Below, in pieces: positions 36,078-44,565 of a stretch of DNA of 64,000 bases. The DNA lies in assembly GCA_016713105.1 (NCBI GenBank), contig JADJPS010000001.1:372001-436000 (forward strand), in the 5' to 3' direction. The notes below the pieces were generated by a model. It made no database searches, was not told the DNA's origin, and saw only the letters and a program-made list of their open reading frames with translations. The position numbers and the translations under genes are program-made. How positions within the stretch are numbered: position 1 is the stretch's first letter; each line of letters starts with the position of its first letter. This DNA is from Devosia sp. (lineage in GTDB: Bacteria > Pseudomonadota > Alphaproteobacteria > Rhizobiales > Devosiaceae).

Positions 36078-37334
36078 ATGAGGGTGCACGGATCGGGTAC
36101 TGTCACGAGCGCGCTGCTGCTCGCGACGATGACGGGAACGGCCTGGGCGGGGGCGGTCGAGGACTACGTCAACCTGCGGGCGACCGAGCTGATCGACCTG
36201 CAGTGCAAGGCGCTCAAGTATGTCGAGCACACCCACGTGGTGGTGGCCAGGGATGAGGCGCTGCGGAATACCCAGGAATCGGGCTGGCTGCGAAATGGCA
36301 AGTTCGACGACGCCCAGTACCAGAGCTGGTTTGATGCTCGGGAAGCCACTGCCCTCCAGATCGCCGCGTCGACCGGCTGCACCAAGGCGGCCGAGCCCTA
36401 CCTGCTGTTCGGCCGCGGCAAGGCGAACGAGCTGATCTACCGCGGCCTGGTGCTCGCCTTCTATTTCGACGGACTGCCGGCCGACAGCCTTGACCGCGCC
36501 CCCCTCACCGACGACCAGAAGCTGGCGGCCCAGCGCTATGACGGCTTCCTGCAGCAGATCTACCAGGCCAACTTTCCGGCCTTCGCCGATGCCCAGCGGC
36601 AACTGGCGTTCGATGCCCTGCCGGCAACCAGTTTCAACCCCTTCTCCCCGACGGGCCAGGATGGCGGCTGGGATGGTCTCGGCCTGGACCTGCTCGGCGG
36701 CGCCCTGCGGTCGGACGAGGACTACAACAAGTTCTGGTCAGCGCGCAGCCAGGCCAGCACTGCAGTCGACGCGGTCGAACTCGAAGTGGTGGCGGAGTCC
36801 AATGGCTGGCGCCTGATTCCCGAGAGCGTCGATGCGCACACCACCATCCCGGTGCTCACCAGATCCGATGGCGCCGCCCCCGTGCGGATGCAGTTGTGGG
36901 CGGGGCCGACGACCTACCGTCTCGGCGACGACAGGGTTCTCCGCATGGTGATTGCCCGCCAGCCCGACGGAGGGCTGCGTCTGATGACCTACGGCACGGC
37001 CTCTGCCGCATTGTCGGCCAGTTCGACCGCCCGCCTGTTCGTCCAGAACGCCCCCCACCCGGAGGGCTTCACCAGCTGGTCCTATTTCGAGACGGCATCC
37101 TGGCGCGACACGCCTGTTGCCTTCGACGGCACCGCCGTCGAGGCCGCATGCCTCGGAGGCCCCTGCTTCGATTTCCCGGCTGAGGCCGTGAACGCCATCA
37201 CGGCGAACCCCGGAAACGACCTGGTCGAGCTGTTCCTCGCTGCCGAGCCCGATGCCGTACCGTCGCCGCCGGTCGACAAGGCGACGCGGCCCGGACGCCT
37301 GTCGGTCTACAGCCTGGCACGTCTCGGCGGCTGA
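36078..37334 (+). CDS. Secreted protein of unknown function, tandem paralogue 2
   Basis: A 418-residue paralogue of the preceding gene. It has a signal peptide (ALLLATMTGTAWA), LIDLQCKALKYVEHTH, STGCTKAA, LQQIYQANFPAFADAQRQ, a linker rich in Gly/Asp, VELEVVAESNGWRLIP and CLGGPCFDFP. The four shared cysteines and the order of all blocks show it arose by tandem duplication. GGGGGAGA precedes its ATG. It ends exactly at the engB stop on the other strand. Function unknown. Confidence 0.75.
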   Translation: MRVHGSGTVTSALLLATMTGTAWAGAVEDYVNLRATELIDLQCKALKYVEHTHVVVARDEALRNTQESGWLRNGKFDDAQYQSWFDAREATALQIAASTGCTKAAEPYLLFGRGKANELIYRGLVLAFYFDGLPADSLDRAPLTDDQKLAAQRYDGFLQQIYQANFPAFADAQRQLAFDALPATSFNPFSPTGQDGGWDGLGLDLLGGALRSDEDYNKFWSARSQASTAVDAVELEVVAESNGWRLIPESVDAHTTIPVLTRSDGAAPVRMQLWAGPTTYRLGDDRVLRMVIARQPDGGLRLMTYGTASAALSASSTARLFVQNAPHPEGFTSWSYFETASWRDTPVAFDGTAVEAACLGGPCFDFPAEAVNAITANPGNDLVELFLAAEPDAVPSPPVDKATRPGRLSVYSLARLGG

Positions 37335-37979
37335 TCAGTGCTCCAGCAGCGCCCGGATTTCCGCCCGTAGGTCCTCCATGCCCAACCTGGTCTCGCTCGA
37401 GGTGACGATCAGGTCGGGGTGGGCGGCGGGGCGCTTGGCGATCGCCTCGCGGGTGCTTTTCAGCGCGTCCTCGAGTTCCTTGTGGTTGGGCTTGTCGGCC
37501 TTGGTGACCACCACCTGGTAGCTGACCGCCGCCTTGTCGAGCTCGTTCATCACCGTCCTGTCGTTGGCGTTTGGCCCGTGCCGGCCGTCGATCAGCACGT
37601 AGACGCGGCGCAGGTTCGGCCGGCCGGTGAGGTAGGAGTGGATCAGCCGGGTCCAGGCCTTCACCTTGTCCTCGGGCGCCTTGGCGAAGCCGTAGCCCGG
37701 CATGTCGACGATCCTGAGCGGCGCATCGGCCGCCTCGAAGATGTTGAGCTCCTGCGTCCGGCCCGGCGTGTTCGAGGTGCGCGCCAGCTGCGTCATGCCG
37801 ACCAGCGCGTTGATCAGCGAGGATTTGCCCACGTTGGAGCGGCCCGCGAATGCGACTTCCAGCCGGTCGGGCGGCGGCAGGTCCGCGATGCGCACGCAGC
37901 CCTTGATGAAGGCGAAGGGCCGCGCGAACAGCAGTCGCGCCGCTTCGCGCTCGTCGGAGGTGAATTTGGGTTCGCTCAT
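37335..37979 (-). CDS. engB: Ribosome biogenesis GTPase YihA/EngB
   Basis: Essential GTPase for 50S subunit assembly, 214 residues. Its G motifs are GRSNVGKSSLIN (G1), DMPGYGF (G3), TKADK (G4) and TSSE (G5). The family N-terminal extension FIKGCVRIADLPP is present. It is the last gene of the minus-strand run rpmH-rnpA-yidC-sulfotransferase-engB and lies 79 bp beyond the sulfotransferase gene. Confidence 0.96.
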   Translation of the reverse strand: MSEPKFTSDEREAARLLFARPFAFIKGCVRIADLPPPDRLEVAFAGRSNVGKSSLINALVGMTQLARTSNTPGRTQELNIFEAADAPLRIVDMPGYGFAKAPEDKVKAWTRLIHSYLTGRPNLRRVYVLIDGRHGPNANDRTVMNELDKAAVSYQVVVTKADKPNHKELEDALKSTREAIAKRPAAHPDLIVTSSETRLGMEDLRAEIRALLEH

Positions 37980-38058
37980 TGGCCGGTATTAGGGGAGGGG
38001 AGGACGGAAGGGAAGGGGCCTCGGCAGGCGCGCGCTACGGGCGCTCCGCATTGCGACC

Positions 38059-38763
38059 CTACACCGGGTAGCTGAAGGCGCGCCTTTCGAGGCCGCGGGC
38101 CACCAGCGCCTTCGAGAATGCCGGCCAGTTGCTGGTCTTGTCGGCAGCGGCTTTCACCCGATCCTGCTTGCTGAGGCCGGCGCTGGCCAACCGCGGCGGC
38201 ACCCTGAGCGTCACCCCGACCTGCGCCGCCGCGGCGGCGAGGCGCTTCAGCGCCAGTTCCGGCGGCAGGTCGATATCGGTCTCGTAGCGCAGCACGGGCT
38301 GTGGCAGAAAGCGCCGGTTGAGCCAGTTGCGCCAATGGTCGAACCAGCGCTCCTGCTGGTCGAGCCAGAGCACGAGATCGGCGACGTCGAGCGCAACGCG
38401 GATCCCCGAGGTGTCGACCCCCTGCCAGGCCCGGTGCTCGATGGCCTTGCGCCAGCTCACATAGGCATCGATCTGCCGGCGCACCACCAGGATCAGCCGC
38501 ACCCCGGGGCGCGACGCGATCGCCTCCTCGATGCGTCTGGTCGGCAACATGTCGGAGGTGAGCCTGAGCACCAGGACGCGCCGACCGGCCGCCTGGGTGG
38601 CCGCGAGCGCCGCCTCGAATGCCGCCTCGGGCTCGATCTGCTCTGCCAGCGTGGCGAACAGGTCCGGAAATGCCTGCGCCTCCGCGAGGTTGTCGCAGAG
38701 GCGCATGAGGTGTCCCGTGCCGGAGCGGGGGGAGGTGACGAGGCACAGGGTGTCGAGCGGCAC
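38059..38763 (-). CDS. Sulfotransferase-like P-loop protein
   Basis: A 234-residue protein that starts at a GTG (38763) with GAGG 8 bp upstream, just after the yidC stop. The 5'-phosphosulfate loop is TSPRSGTGHLM, at the very N-terminus, and RLILVVRRQIDAYVSWRKA resembles the 3'-phosphate-binding Arg/Ser motif. These features match the PAPS-dependent sulfotransferase fold. The acceptor is unknown. The setting inside the yidC-engB core cluster is unusual for such an enzyme. Confidence 0.7.
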   Translation of the reverse strand: MPLDTLCLVTSPRSGTGHLMRLCDNLAEAQAFPDLFATLAEQIEPEAAFEAALAATQAAGRRVLVLRLTSDMLPTRRIEEAIASRPGVRLILVVRRQIDAYVSWRKAIEHRAWQGVDTSGIRVALDVADLVLWLDQQERWFDHWRNWLNRRFLPQPVLRYETDIDLPPELALKRLAAAAAQVGVTLRVPPRLASAGLSKQDRVKAAADKTSNWPAFSKALVARGLERRAFSYPV

Positions 38764-38773
38764 CTGCCCCGCC

Positions 38774-40609
38774 TCAGTTTGCCTTGCTGTCCGCCGGCTT
38801 GCGCTTGAAGCTGGCGGTGATGTTGCCGAGCAGGTCCACCTCGGCACCATGCCGCTTCATGATGAACCACTGCTGCGTCACCGAGAGAAGGTTGTTCCAG
38901 GCCCAGTAGATGACGAGGCCTGCCGGGAACGTGCCGAGCATGAAGGTGAAGATGATCGGCATCCAGTTGAAGATCATCGCCTGGGTCGGGTCGGTCGGCG
39001 GCGGATTGAGCTTCATCTGCACCCACATGGTGATGCCCATGATCAGCGGCCAGACGCCCAGGTGCAGCAGGCCGCCGAGCAGCGGCAGGGTCGTCGGGTT
39101 CCACGGGATCAGCCCGAACAGGGTGAAGATATTGGTAGGATCGGGCGCCGCGAGGTCGACGACCCAGCCGAAGAACGGCGCGTGCCGCATCTCCAGCGAG
39201 ATGAAGATCACGGTATAGAGCGCGAAGAACACCGGGATCTGGATCAGGATCGGCCAGCAGCCGGAGAGCGGGTTGATCTTCTCTTTCTTGTAGAGCTCCA
39301 TCATCGCCTGCTGCTGCTGCACGCGATCGTCCTTGAAGCGTTCCTGGATGGATTTCATCTCCGGCTGCACGCGCCGCATCGCCGCCATCGAGGCATAGGA
39401 GCGGTTGGCGAGCGGGAAGAACAGGCCTTTGACGATGACGGTCACCGCCAGGATGGCGAGGCCGAAATTCCCCAGGACGCCGTACAGGATCTGGATCAGT
39501 TCGAACATCGGCCGGGTGATGAAGTGCAGCCAGCCCCAGTCGATCAGGAGTTCCAGCCGGTCGAAGCCGTAGGTCTTGTCATAGGCATCGATGACGCGGG
39601 TCTGCTTGGCGCCGGCAAACACGTAGCTCTTGGCCTCGGCGCTACCGCCGGCGGGAACGACCAGCGGCGTGCTCTCGACGAAGCTCGTCTGGTAGATGTC
39701 CCGCGTGCCCGACTTCTGATGCGAGAACCGGGCGTTGATCGGCGCGCCCGGCTGCGACAGGATCGCGGTCGCCCAGTACTTGTCGGTGATGCCGACCCAG
39801 CCGCCAGTGGTGCTGGTCGTGTCGATCTGCTTCTCGTTGGCGACGTCGTCGTACTTCTTCGACACCAGGTTGTTCGAGCCGAGAACGCCGAGCGGGCCCT
39901 CGTGCTGGACGAAGAAGTTCTGCAGCGCGGGCTTGCCCTGCCGCACGATGCGCGCATAGGGGAACAGCGCCACGTCGCCGGCTCCGGCATTGTCCACCGC
40001 CTGCGTGATGGTGAACAGGTAGTGGTCATCGACCGTGACGGTGCGGCGGAAGGTGAGGCCCGCCCCGTTTTCCCACCTGAGCACGACGGGGGTCGAAACG
40101 GTGAGTGTCGGGTTCTCGCCATCGACGGTCCAGATCGTGTCGGCAGTCGGGAGCAGGGCGGTCGAACCGCTGGCGGGGGCGAAGCCGGCCTCGATGTAGT
40201 AGCCGTGCGGGGCGCCGGAGGGCTCGAGCAGCGTGATGATCGGCGAGACCGGGTCGACCGTCTCGCGGTATTCCTTCAGCTGCAGGTCGTCGATGCGGGC
40301 GCCGGTGAGGCTGATCGATCCGGACAGTGCCGGCGTGTCGATCCCGACGCGCGGTGTTGCGGCGAGCGCAGTGGCGCGATCCGGGAACGTGGCATTGCCG
40401 GCAGCGTCGGTGGTTGCGGCGGGACTCCCGCCATCGGTGCTTGCCGGAGTTGCAAGGCTCTGGTCGGCCGCCGCCTGCTGCGCCTCGATCTGGGAACGCT
40501 TCTGCGCCTGCTCGAGCTGGGGGCCAGCCACGAAGAACTGCCAGCCGAACAGCACCACGATGCTGAGCGCGATCGCGATGATCATGTTGCGGTTGTTTTC
40601 GGACTGCAT
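38774..40609 (-). CDS. yidC: Membrane protein insertase YidC
   Basis: Inserts and folds inner-membrane proteins with or without SecYEG. The 611-residue Gram-negative type has an N-terminal membrane helix (IIAIALSIVVLFGWQFFVAG), a large periplasmic domain (about 60-370) and five C-terminal helices. Visible are YNRDDRVQQQQAMMELYKKE-like coiled loop residues and INPLSGCWPILIQIPVFFAL. The hydrophilic-groove Arg lies in FFPLANRSYASMAAM. Its ATG overlaps the rnpA stop (TGATG). Confidence 0.97.
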   Translation of the reverse strand: MQSENNRNMIIAIALSIVVLFGWQFFVAGPQLEQAQKRSQIEAQQAAADQSLATPASTDGGSPAATTDAAGNATFPDRATALAATPRVGIDTPALSGSISLTGARIDDLQLKEYRETVDPVSPIITLLEPSGAPHGYYIEAGFAPASGSTALLPTADTIWTVDGENPTLTVSTPVVLRWENGAGLTFRRTVTVDDHYLFTITQAVDNAGAGDVALFPYARIVRQGKPALQNFFVQHEGPLGVLGSNNLVSKKYDDVANEKQIDTTSTTGGWVGITDKYWATAILSQPGAPINARFSHQKSGTRDIYQTSFVESTPLVVPAGGSAEAKSYVFAGAKQTRVIDAYDKTYGFDRLELLIDWGWLHFITRPMFELIQILYGVLGNFGLAILAVTVIVKGLFFPLANRSYASMAAMRRVQPEMKSIQERFKDDRVQQQQAMMELYKKEKINPLSGCWPILIQIPVFFALYTVIFISLEMRHAPFFGWVVDLAAPDPTNIFTLFGLIPWNPTTLPLLGGLLHLGVWPLIMGITMWVQMKLNPPPTDPTQAMIFNWMPIIFTFMLGTFPAGLVIYWAWNNLLSVTQQWFIMKRHGAEVDLLGNITASFKRKPADSKAN

Positions 40610-40956
40610 CAGTTCTTCTTCCGGGCGTGGACTTTGGGAATGGCAGCGGCAAGGTCTGCGACCAGCCGGTCAAACTTAATGCTCAGTGCGTCGCGGCGGC
40701 CAACGAGCACGTAGTCATGTTGGGACACCAGCTGCGTTGCGCAAGCCCGCGCCGCTGCGCGCAGGCGGCGCCGTATGCGGTTGCGCTCGGGCGAATTGCC
40801 GGCCTGCTTGGTGACAGTGAACCCCATGCCCGGCTCCGGCGCATCGGAATCGTTGGTCTGGAGCGAAAACGCAGAGCGCCCGACGCGGCTGCCCCGGGCG
40901 ACTCTGAGAAATTCAGATCTGTTCCTGAGGCGCCGCACATGGGCCTCCTGCAACAT
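40609..40956 (-). CDS. rnpA: Ribonuclease P protein component
   Basis: Protein subunit of RNase P that matures tRNA 5' ends. From the ATG at 40956 it has 115 residues; a GTG at 40968 would add four. RLRNRSEFLRV and the RNR signature SPERNRIRRRLRAA are diagnostic. It lies between rpmH and yidC in the usual order. Neither start has a strong ribosome-binding site, suggesting coupling to rpmH translation. Confidence 0.95.
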   Translation of the reverse strand: MLQEAHVRRLRNRSEFLRVARGSRVGRSAFSLQTNDSDAPEPGMGFTVTKQAGNSPERNRIRRRLRAAARACATQLVSQHDYVLVGRRDALSIKFDRLVADLAAAIPKVHARKKN

Positions 40957-40978
40957 GGCCGTCGGCACGGCCAGCGGC

Positions 40979-41113
40979 TCAGGCCGAGAGCTTCTTGCGG
41001 CCGACGGCGCGGCGACGGGCCAGGACCTTGCGGCCGTTCTTGGTCGCCATCCGGGCGCGGAAGCCGTGGCGGCGTGTGCGTACGAGTGTGCTCGGCTGGA
41101 ATGTACGTTTCAT
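40979..41113 (-). CDS. rpmH: 50S ribosomal protein L34
   Basis: A 44-residue basic protein, MKRTFQPSTLVRTRRHGFRA and onward, with the family KNGRKVLARRRAVGRKKL tail. It heads the rpmH-rnpA-yidC cluster. The 231-bp region between it and the divergent gene at 41345 should hold its promoter; no dnaA gene or obvious DnaA-box array is next to it. Confidence 0.97.
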   Translation of the reverse strand: MKRTFQPSTLVRTRRHGFRARMATKNGRKVLARRRAVGRKKLSA

Positions 41114-41344
41114 GACATCAGACCACGCCGGCGCGCGGTTCCTCTTGTTCTTAGCTGCGCAAGATGCGACGCCGGACGGTCCGCCCCAAGAGGCGCCCAC
41201 GGCAGGTTGGCGCGGCTTATAGGGAATTGGCCGGCTCAAGTCAACGCGAAGTGACGCTGTCCGCGACCGGCCGCGGCATCGAAAACCGCGATTTCTCCGT
41301 TGCCTTCGCGCCGCCGGCTATTGCCTCATCGGACGTGGGTGCTA

Positions 41345-42820
41345 ATGAGGCGCGGGGAGGGCACGATCCCCGGTCGCAACGAGGCGAACTTGGCGGAAAT
41401 TCTGACTCCCGACCTCTGCATCATCGGGGCTGGCGCCGGGGGATTGGCGGTGGCCGAGGCGGCCCGCACCCATGATGCCAGCGTGGTGATCGTCGAGAAG
41501 GGGCGGCTCGGCGGCAACGCGCTGCATGTCGGAGCCATCCCGGCGCGCGCCCTTTCCGCTGCCGCCGAACATGTGCAGGCGCTGCGCGAGGCCCCGCTCT
41601 TCGGGATTTCGGCGGACGAAGTCAAAGTCAATTTCCGGCGTGTCCACGACCACGTCAATGCGGTGATCGCCGCCCTCTCCCCCGCCTACGCGGCGCCGCG
41701 CTTTGAGGCGCTGGGCGCCACGGTGCTCGCCGCCGAGGGACGATTCGTCGACAGGCGCACATTGGCGGCCGGCGACACGCTGGTGCGGGCCCGCCGCTTC
41801 GTGATCGCCACCGGCGGACGCGCCGAAGTGCCGGCAATTCCGGGCCTCGACGCCGTGCCCTATTTCACCACGGACACGATCCTCGACAACACGAGGAAAC
41901 TCACCCACCTCGTGGTGATCGGGGGCAGTCCGCTCGGGCTCCAGCTCGCCCAGTCCTACCGCCGGCTCGGTTCGGAAGTGACGGTCGTCGAACCCGGGCT
42001 CTTCCTCCCCGATGCCGATCCCGAACTGTCCGCCGTCGTGCTCAAGCGGCTTGCCGAGGAAGGGGTTCGGCTCCTCCACTCCAGCAGCGTCGCCGCCGTG
42101 CAGGCCCGCTCGATGGGGATCGGGGTCCATGTGCGCACTCCGGAGGGTGAGGTTGCCCTCGATGTGTCGCATGTGCTGGTGGCCACCGGCCGCTGGCCGC
42201 TGCTTGACGGGCTCGATCTCGAGAAGGCGGGGATCCGCCGCAGCAGGTCCGACCCCACTCGCCTGCAGCTGAATGCCGCCTGGCGCACCAGCAATCCGAA
42301 CGTCTACGCCATCGGGGAGGCCGCCGGCGCATCGATGGTGCATGCGGCGCGCCGCCAGGCGGCACAGGTCGTGCGGTCGGCGCTGTTCGGCCTGCCCGCG
42401 ACAACCGGTCAGCTGGCGGTACCCCGCGTGCTCTATACCGATCCCGAACTGGCCGAAGTCGGTCTTTCGGAGCGGGCCGCGCGCACCCGGCACGGCCTGG
42501 GTTTCCGCGTCACCCGGCTCAACTTCGCCGACAACGATCGCGCCCGCGCCGCGCGCTCGACCTACGGCGCCATCAAGCTGGTCTCGTCTCGCGGCGGCAA
42601 GCTGCTGGGCGCCGGGATTGCCGGCCGGGGGGCGATCGAACTGTCCGCCCTGTTCGCACTCGCGCTTTCCAGCGGCGCCACCCTGGCGCAACTGGCCAGC
42701 CTCGCGGCGCCGCACGGATCGTATGCCGAGATCGTCAACCGGCTGGCCGATGCGGCGGTCGCGCAGGCGCCCGACCCGATCCACAAACGCCTCCTCGCGC
42801 TGAACCGCCTGCTCCGCTGA
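41345..42820 (+). CDS. Pyridine nucleotide-disulfide oxidoreductase homologue without redox cysteines
   Basis: A 491-residue flavoprotein of the lipoamide dehydrogenase/mercuric reductase fold. The FAD motif GAGAGG (28-33), the NAD(P) motif VVIGGSPLGLQLA, the second FAD motif VYAIGEAAGAS and the dimerisation domain (VLYTDPELAEVGLS) are all present. The active-site motif GGTCLNVGCIPSK is replaced by GGNALHVGAIPAR (56-68), so both redox cysteines are alanine. The C-terminal HxxxxE region reads APHGSYAE. Electron transfer by disulfide is therefore impossible; another flavin reaction or a regulatory role is likely. The start may instead be the TTG at 41390. It precedes a histidine kinase by 53 bp. 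Confidence 0.85.
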   Translation: MRRGEGTIPGRNEANLAEILTPDLCIIGAGAGGLAVAEAARTHDASVVIVEKGRLGGNALHVGAIPARALSAAAEHVQALREAPLFGISADEVKVNFRRVHDHVNAVIAALSPAYAAPRFEALGATVLAAEGRFVDRRTLAAGDTLVRARRFVIATGGRAEVPAIPGLDAVPYFTTDTILDNTRKLTHLVVIGGSPLGLQLAQSYRRLGSEVTVVEPGLFLPDADPELSAVVLKRLAEEGVRLLHSSSVAAVQARSMGIGVHVRTPEGEVALDVSHVLVATGRWPLLDGLDLEKAGIRRSRSDPTRLQLNAAWRTSNPNVYAIGEAAGASMVHAARRQAAQVVRSALFGLPATTGQLAVPRVLYTDPELAEVGLSERAARTRHGLGFRVTRLNFADNDRARAARSTYGAIKLVSSRGGKLLGAGIAGRGAIELSALFALALSSGATLAQLASLAAPHGSYAEIVNRLADAAVAQAPDPIHKRLLALNRLLR

Positions 42821-42873
42821 GCTGCAACGAAGACGCTGGAAAACCGGGGCTTTCCCCGCTATCTGTTGCCGTG

Positions 42874-44304
42874 ATGGCAACCACAAAACGCGCGATGCCG
42901 GGCCCGTTCTCCGGGCTCTCCGTCAAGATCATCGCCACGATCGTGATCGTGATCCTCGCGGTCGAGGTGGTGATCTACCTGCCGTCCGCGGCCAGCTTCC
43001 GCCAGAGCTGGCTGAATGACCGCCTGCGCGTCGGAATCGTTGCCGCCCGCGTGCTCGATGCGGTCCCCGATGCCATGAACCTGCCGCGCATGCTGACCGA
43101 CCGCCTGCTCACCTCGGCCGGGGCGCTGGCCATCGTCTACCGGCGCGAGGGCCAGAGCCAGCTGATCGAACTGGAGAATGCCGACATGCCGCGGGTCGCG
43201 GTGACCGTGGACATGCGGGTGCGCGACCCTGCCACGCTGATCCTCGGGGCCCTCGATACGCTGCTGTTTGGCGGCGCCCGGACCCTCAGGATCGTCGGCG
43301 AGGAGATCGGCCAGCAGGAGCGCATCATCGAGGTGCTGATGCCCGAAGCGCCGCTCAGGGCCGATCTGCTGGTCTACTCGCGCAACCTGTTCGTCTTGTC
43401 GCTGATCCTCGCCGTCATCACCTCGGCGGTCCTCTATGTCTTCGTTTCGCGCATCCTGATCGGCCCGATCCGCCGCCTCACCGGCAACATGGTGCGGTAC
43501 CGGCAGGCCCCGGAGAACGCCACGCTGATCGTCACCCCGAGCGCCCGCCGCGACGAGATCGGCGTGATGGAACAGGAACTGGCCGCCATGGAGGCCGACA
43601 TCTTCTCGATGCTGCGCCAGCGCCGGCACCTCGCCGATCTCGGCCTTGCCGTTGCCAAGATCAACCACGATCTGCGCAACACGCTGACCTCGGCGCAGCT
43701 GCTCTCGGACCAGGTGGCAAATGTCGACGATCCCAACGTGCAGCGGCTGGCGCCGCGGCTCGTGCACTCGATCGACCGCGCCATCGGCTTTGCCCAGTCG
43801 GTGCTCGACTATGGTCGGCAGAGCGCCGCCCCGCCGCGCCCGGTCAGGGTGGAACTGCGCCAGCTGATCGAGGACGCGGCGTTCGAGGCCGGCCTCGTCG
43901 GCCATCCGGGCATCGGCTTCGTCAACGCCGTGCCGGCCGCCATGACGCTCGTCGTCGACCCTGACCAGTTCGCCCGCATCTTCATCAACCTGTTCAGGAA
44001 CGCGCGCGAGGCCCTCGAGGCGAACGGCGCCGACCGCGATGCCCCGGGCGTCGAGGCCGGCATTGCCGAAGGTCCCGATGGTCTGGTGCTCTGGGTGGAG
44101 GACAACGGCCCGGGCCTGCCGCCGCGGGCTCGCGAGAACCTGTTTGTCGCCTTCGAAGGCTCCGCCCGCGCCGGCGGCACGGGGCTGGGGCTTGCCATCG
44201 CGCGCGAGCTGGCAGAAGCGCATGGCGGCCGCCTCGGCCATGTCGATACGCCACGGGGCACCCGCTTCGAACTGCTCCTGCCGGTCAGCCTGCGCGGCAA
44301 CTGA
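42874..44304 (+). CDS. Membrane sensor histidine kinase
   Basis: A 476-residue kinase. There are two membrane helices, one near 20-40 and one near 170-195 (LFVLSLILAVITSAVLYVFV), enclosing a periplasmic sensor domain. A HAMP domain follows (SRILIGPIRRLTGNMVRYRQ). The H-box INHDLRNTLTSAQLLSDQ is clear, and the ATPase has the N-box NLFRNAREAL, VEDNGPGLPP and GGTGLGLAIARELAEAHGG. No response regulator lies beside it, so its partner is elsewhere. The upstream Cys-less flavoprotein is codirectional and may be in the same operon. Confidence 0.92.
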   Translation: MATTKRAMPGPFSGLSVKIIATIVIVILAVEVVIYLPSAASFRQSWLNDRLRVGIVAARVLDAVPDAMNLPRMLTDRLLTSAGALAIVYRREGQSQLIELENADMPRVAVTVDMRVRDPATLILGALDTLLFGGARTLRIVGEEIGQQERIIEVLMPEAPLRADLLVYSRNLFVLSLILAVITSAVLYVFVSRILIGPIRRLTGNMVRYRQAPENATLIVTPSARRDEIGVMEQELAAMEADIFSMLRQRRHLADLGLAVAKINHDLRNTLTSAQLLSDQVANVDDPNVQRLAPRLVHSIDRAIGFAQSVLDYGRQSAAPPRPVRVELRQLIEDAAFEAGLVGHPGIGFVNAVPAAMTLVVDPDQFARIFINLFRNAREALEANGADRDAPGVEAGIAEGPDGLVLWVEDNGPGLPPRARENLFVAFEGSARAGGTGLGLAIARELAEAHGGRLGHVDTPRGTRFELLLPVSLRGN

Positions 44305-44398
44305 CCCCCGTCGGAAATCTGCGTGGCCCGCGCTTGCATTGCACAAGCACCCAATGTATGGCTCTGCCCGTTCCGCCGGACCCCGCTCCGGCCGACAG

Positions 44399-44475
44399 GC
44401 GCCCGTAGCTCAGCTGGATAGAGCACCAGACTACGAATCTGGGGGTCAGGAGTTCGAATCTCTTCGGGCGCGCCA
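44399..44475 (+). tRNA. tRNA-Arg(ACG)
   Basis: A 77-nt cloverleaf. The acceptor GCGCCCG pairs with CGGGCGC (44465-44471) and CCA is encoded at 44473-44475. The anticodon stem CCAGA/TCTGG holds ACG at 44433-44435, and the T-loop is TTCGAAT. This tRNA is the inosine-modified reader of CGN arginine codons. The hipBA accessory module lies directly downstream. Confidence 0.97.
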
Positions 44476-44565
44476 TTCACGAACAAAACTGTCGGCGCTG
44501 GTCTGGAATGGAAAGATCGTTCTCCGCCTGTCGGCCAGTCGAAACGCGCAGCAGCGGAGCGGCTC

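Noticed and set aside
40979..41344. A replication origin next to rpmH.
   Set aside because: No dnaA, DnaA-box cluster or AT-rich unwinding element is seen; in alphaproteobacteria rpmH is usually not at oriC.
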